A stretch of DNA of 64,000 nt from Sapria himalayana (lineage: Eukaryota > Streptophyta > Magnoliopsida > Malpighiales > Rafflesiaceae), in contig JAREIK010001466.1 in NCBI GenBank assembly GCA_029783825.1, positions 527,246 to 591,245 on the forward strand, in the 5' to 3' direction. The notes beneath the pieces were generated by a model. That model was not told where the DNA came from. It did not search any database and saw only the letters and a program-made list of their open reading frames with translations. A program made the translations under genes and the position numbers. Of this stretch, positions 62,641 to 64,000 are shown piece after piece. How positions within the stretch are numbered: the stretch's first letter is position 1; every line of letters starts with the position of its first letter.

Positions 62641-64000
62641 CTTATTTATTTGCCTATCTATCCATCTGTCTATCTATCTACGAATGTATCATTCTATCTA
62701 TCTATCTATTTATCAAACTATCTATCTATATAATTATCTATCTGTCAGTCTATCTATTTATCTACCTATTTATCTATCTATCTATCTATTTGTCTATCTT
62801 TGTATCTATCAATCTATCTATATGACTGTTTATCAATTTGTTTGTCTCTCTATATGTCTATCAAACTATCTGACTATTTGTATATCTCTCTATATGTCTA
62901 TCTATCTATCTATCAGTCTGTTTGCCTAACTATTGATCTATTAATCTCTCTATATGTCTATATGTTTATTTCATATCTATCTATCATTATATCATTCTAT
63001 ATATCTATATACATATTTATTTAACTATCTACGTGCCTATCTATCTATTTATCTATATGCTTTTCTATCTATCTATATATCGATCTATGTATTTATCTAT
63101 CTACTTGTCTACATGTCTACCAGTCTACTATTCTACAAGTCAACCTATCTATCTATCTATCTATTTGTCTATTTATCTATTTTTTATCTATATATATATA
63201 TATGTCTATTTATCTATCTGTCAATAAATATATATATTTATTTTCTATTGATCTATTTATTTATCTATCTTTCTATCTATTTATCTATTTATTTATCTAT
63301 CTATCTATCTAACAATCTCCCTATTAGTTTATTAGTATATTTGTCTATCTATCTATCAGTCTATCTATGTGTCTATCTATCTGTATATATCATTAAATAT
63401 CTATTTTTCTATATATATATATTTGTCTATCTATCTATCTATATGTCTATATGACTATGTCTATTTAATTATCTATATATCTTTATGTCTATCTATCTAT
63501 TTGTCTAATCTATCTATATATTTATCAGTCTATCTGTCTATCTATATATCTGTCAATCAATCAATCTATCTATCTATTTATAAATCTATGTGTCTATCTA
63601 TACGTCTATATTTCTCACTATCTATCAATAAATCTATCTGTCAGTCAGTCTGACTATCTACCAATTTATTTGTCTATCTACCTATCTTTTAAATTCTCGA
63701 TCTTTATATCTACAAATCTATCCATATGACTATTTGTTAATTTGTCAATCTATCAATCAATCTATCGATCTATCTATCTATTTATCTATCTATTAGTCAA
63801 ACGATTTGTCTATCTATTTATGGTTATATCTTTCTATCTCTCTATCTTTCTATCTATCTTTATATCAATCTAAATATCTACCTATCTATCTATTAATTTG
63901 TCTATTTGTATATTTGCCAATCTAATTGACTATCGGTCAATCTATATGTCTATCTATGTGTATATCAATCGATTTGTATATTTTTCTATCTATCTAATTT
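62641..64000 (+). repeat. Degenerate (TATC)n array, block 5, continues past the window
   Basis: The same array family in the same orientation as blocks 1-4 starts immediately after the CACTA end and reaches the window edge without a break. Confidence 0.95.

Noticed and set aside
2461..64000. CRISPR array or centromeric satellite
   Set aside because: There are no constant repeats with unique spacers, and no 150-180-bp monomer periodicity; the basic unit is four bases.

Overview
The window looks like repeat-rich, probably heterochromatic, nuclear DNA of a flowering plant; the species cannot be named from it. The plant signs are a LINE whose ORF1 has a DUF4283-like domain and whose ORF2 ends in an RNase H domain, CACTA (En/Spm) ends starting CACTACAAGAAAAA, an LTR followed by a TGGTATCAGAGC-like primer binding site, and intron-bearing fragments of two plant genes. 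I find no intact host gene, tRNA or rRNA.

More than half of the window (about 36 kb) is degenerate tetranucleotide array. It reads TATC on the + strand at 2.46-5.74, 19.44-21.87, 41.13-54.61, 57.77-60.90 and 62.64-64.0 kb, and GATA at 21.87-40.57 kb. The long 'YLSIYLSIY' reading frames in these blocks are translations of the repeat, not genes. The arrays contain AT-dinucleotide runs, short minisatellites, larger duplications (673 bp, 172 bp and 785 bp periods) and a palindromic strand switch at 60.90 kb.

Layout: 1-2.3 kb is AT-rich with nothing recognised. At 2.3-3.9 kb there is a tandem duplication that includes array and, in one copy, a remnant of a CACTA transposase C-terminus. At 5.74-19.43 kb lies CACTA-type DNA: two left ends (5738 and 8178), subterminal repeats, a composite higher-order repeat (about 350-bp module, 23-bp near-palindromic minisatellite, GCY triplet tract), a captured fragment of protein phosphatase 5 (PP5), several unidentified exon-like pieces and a decayed right end at 19435. 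A complete but decayed LINE (31863-38466) sits in the GATA array between perfect 18-bp target-site duplications. A spacer at 40.57-41.13 kb ends in a pogo-like inverted repeat. Part of an LTR retrotransposon on the minus strand lies at 54.6-57.76 kb. At 60.92-62.64 kb are a receptor-kinase fragment, a second CACTA transposase C-terminal remnant, subterminal repeats and a CACTA right end, after which TATC array resumes.

The most interesting reading is that the ends at 5738 and 62640, which resemble each other more than either resembles the inner ends, bound one giant (about 57 kb) CACTA-derived composite. It would hold gene fragments, a nested CACTA and tens of kb of tetranucleotide array, and be flanked on both sides by the same array. 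The 3-bp flanks do not match, so this is a hypothesis. The simpler alternative is repeated, independent insertion into and duplication of a long GATA/TATC array.
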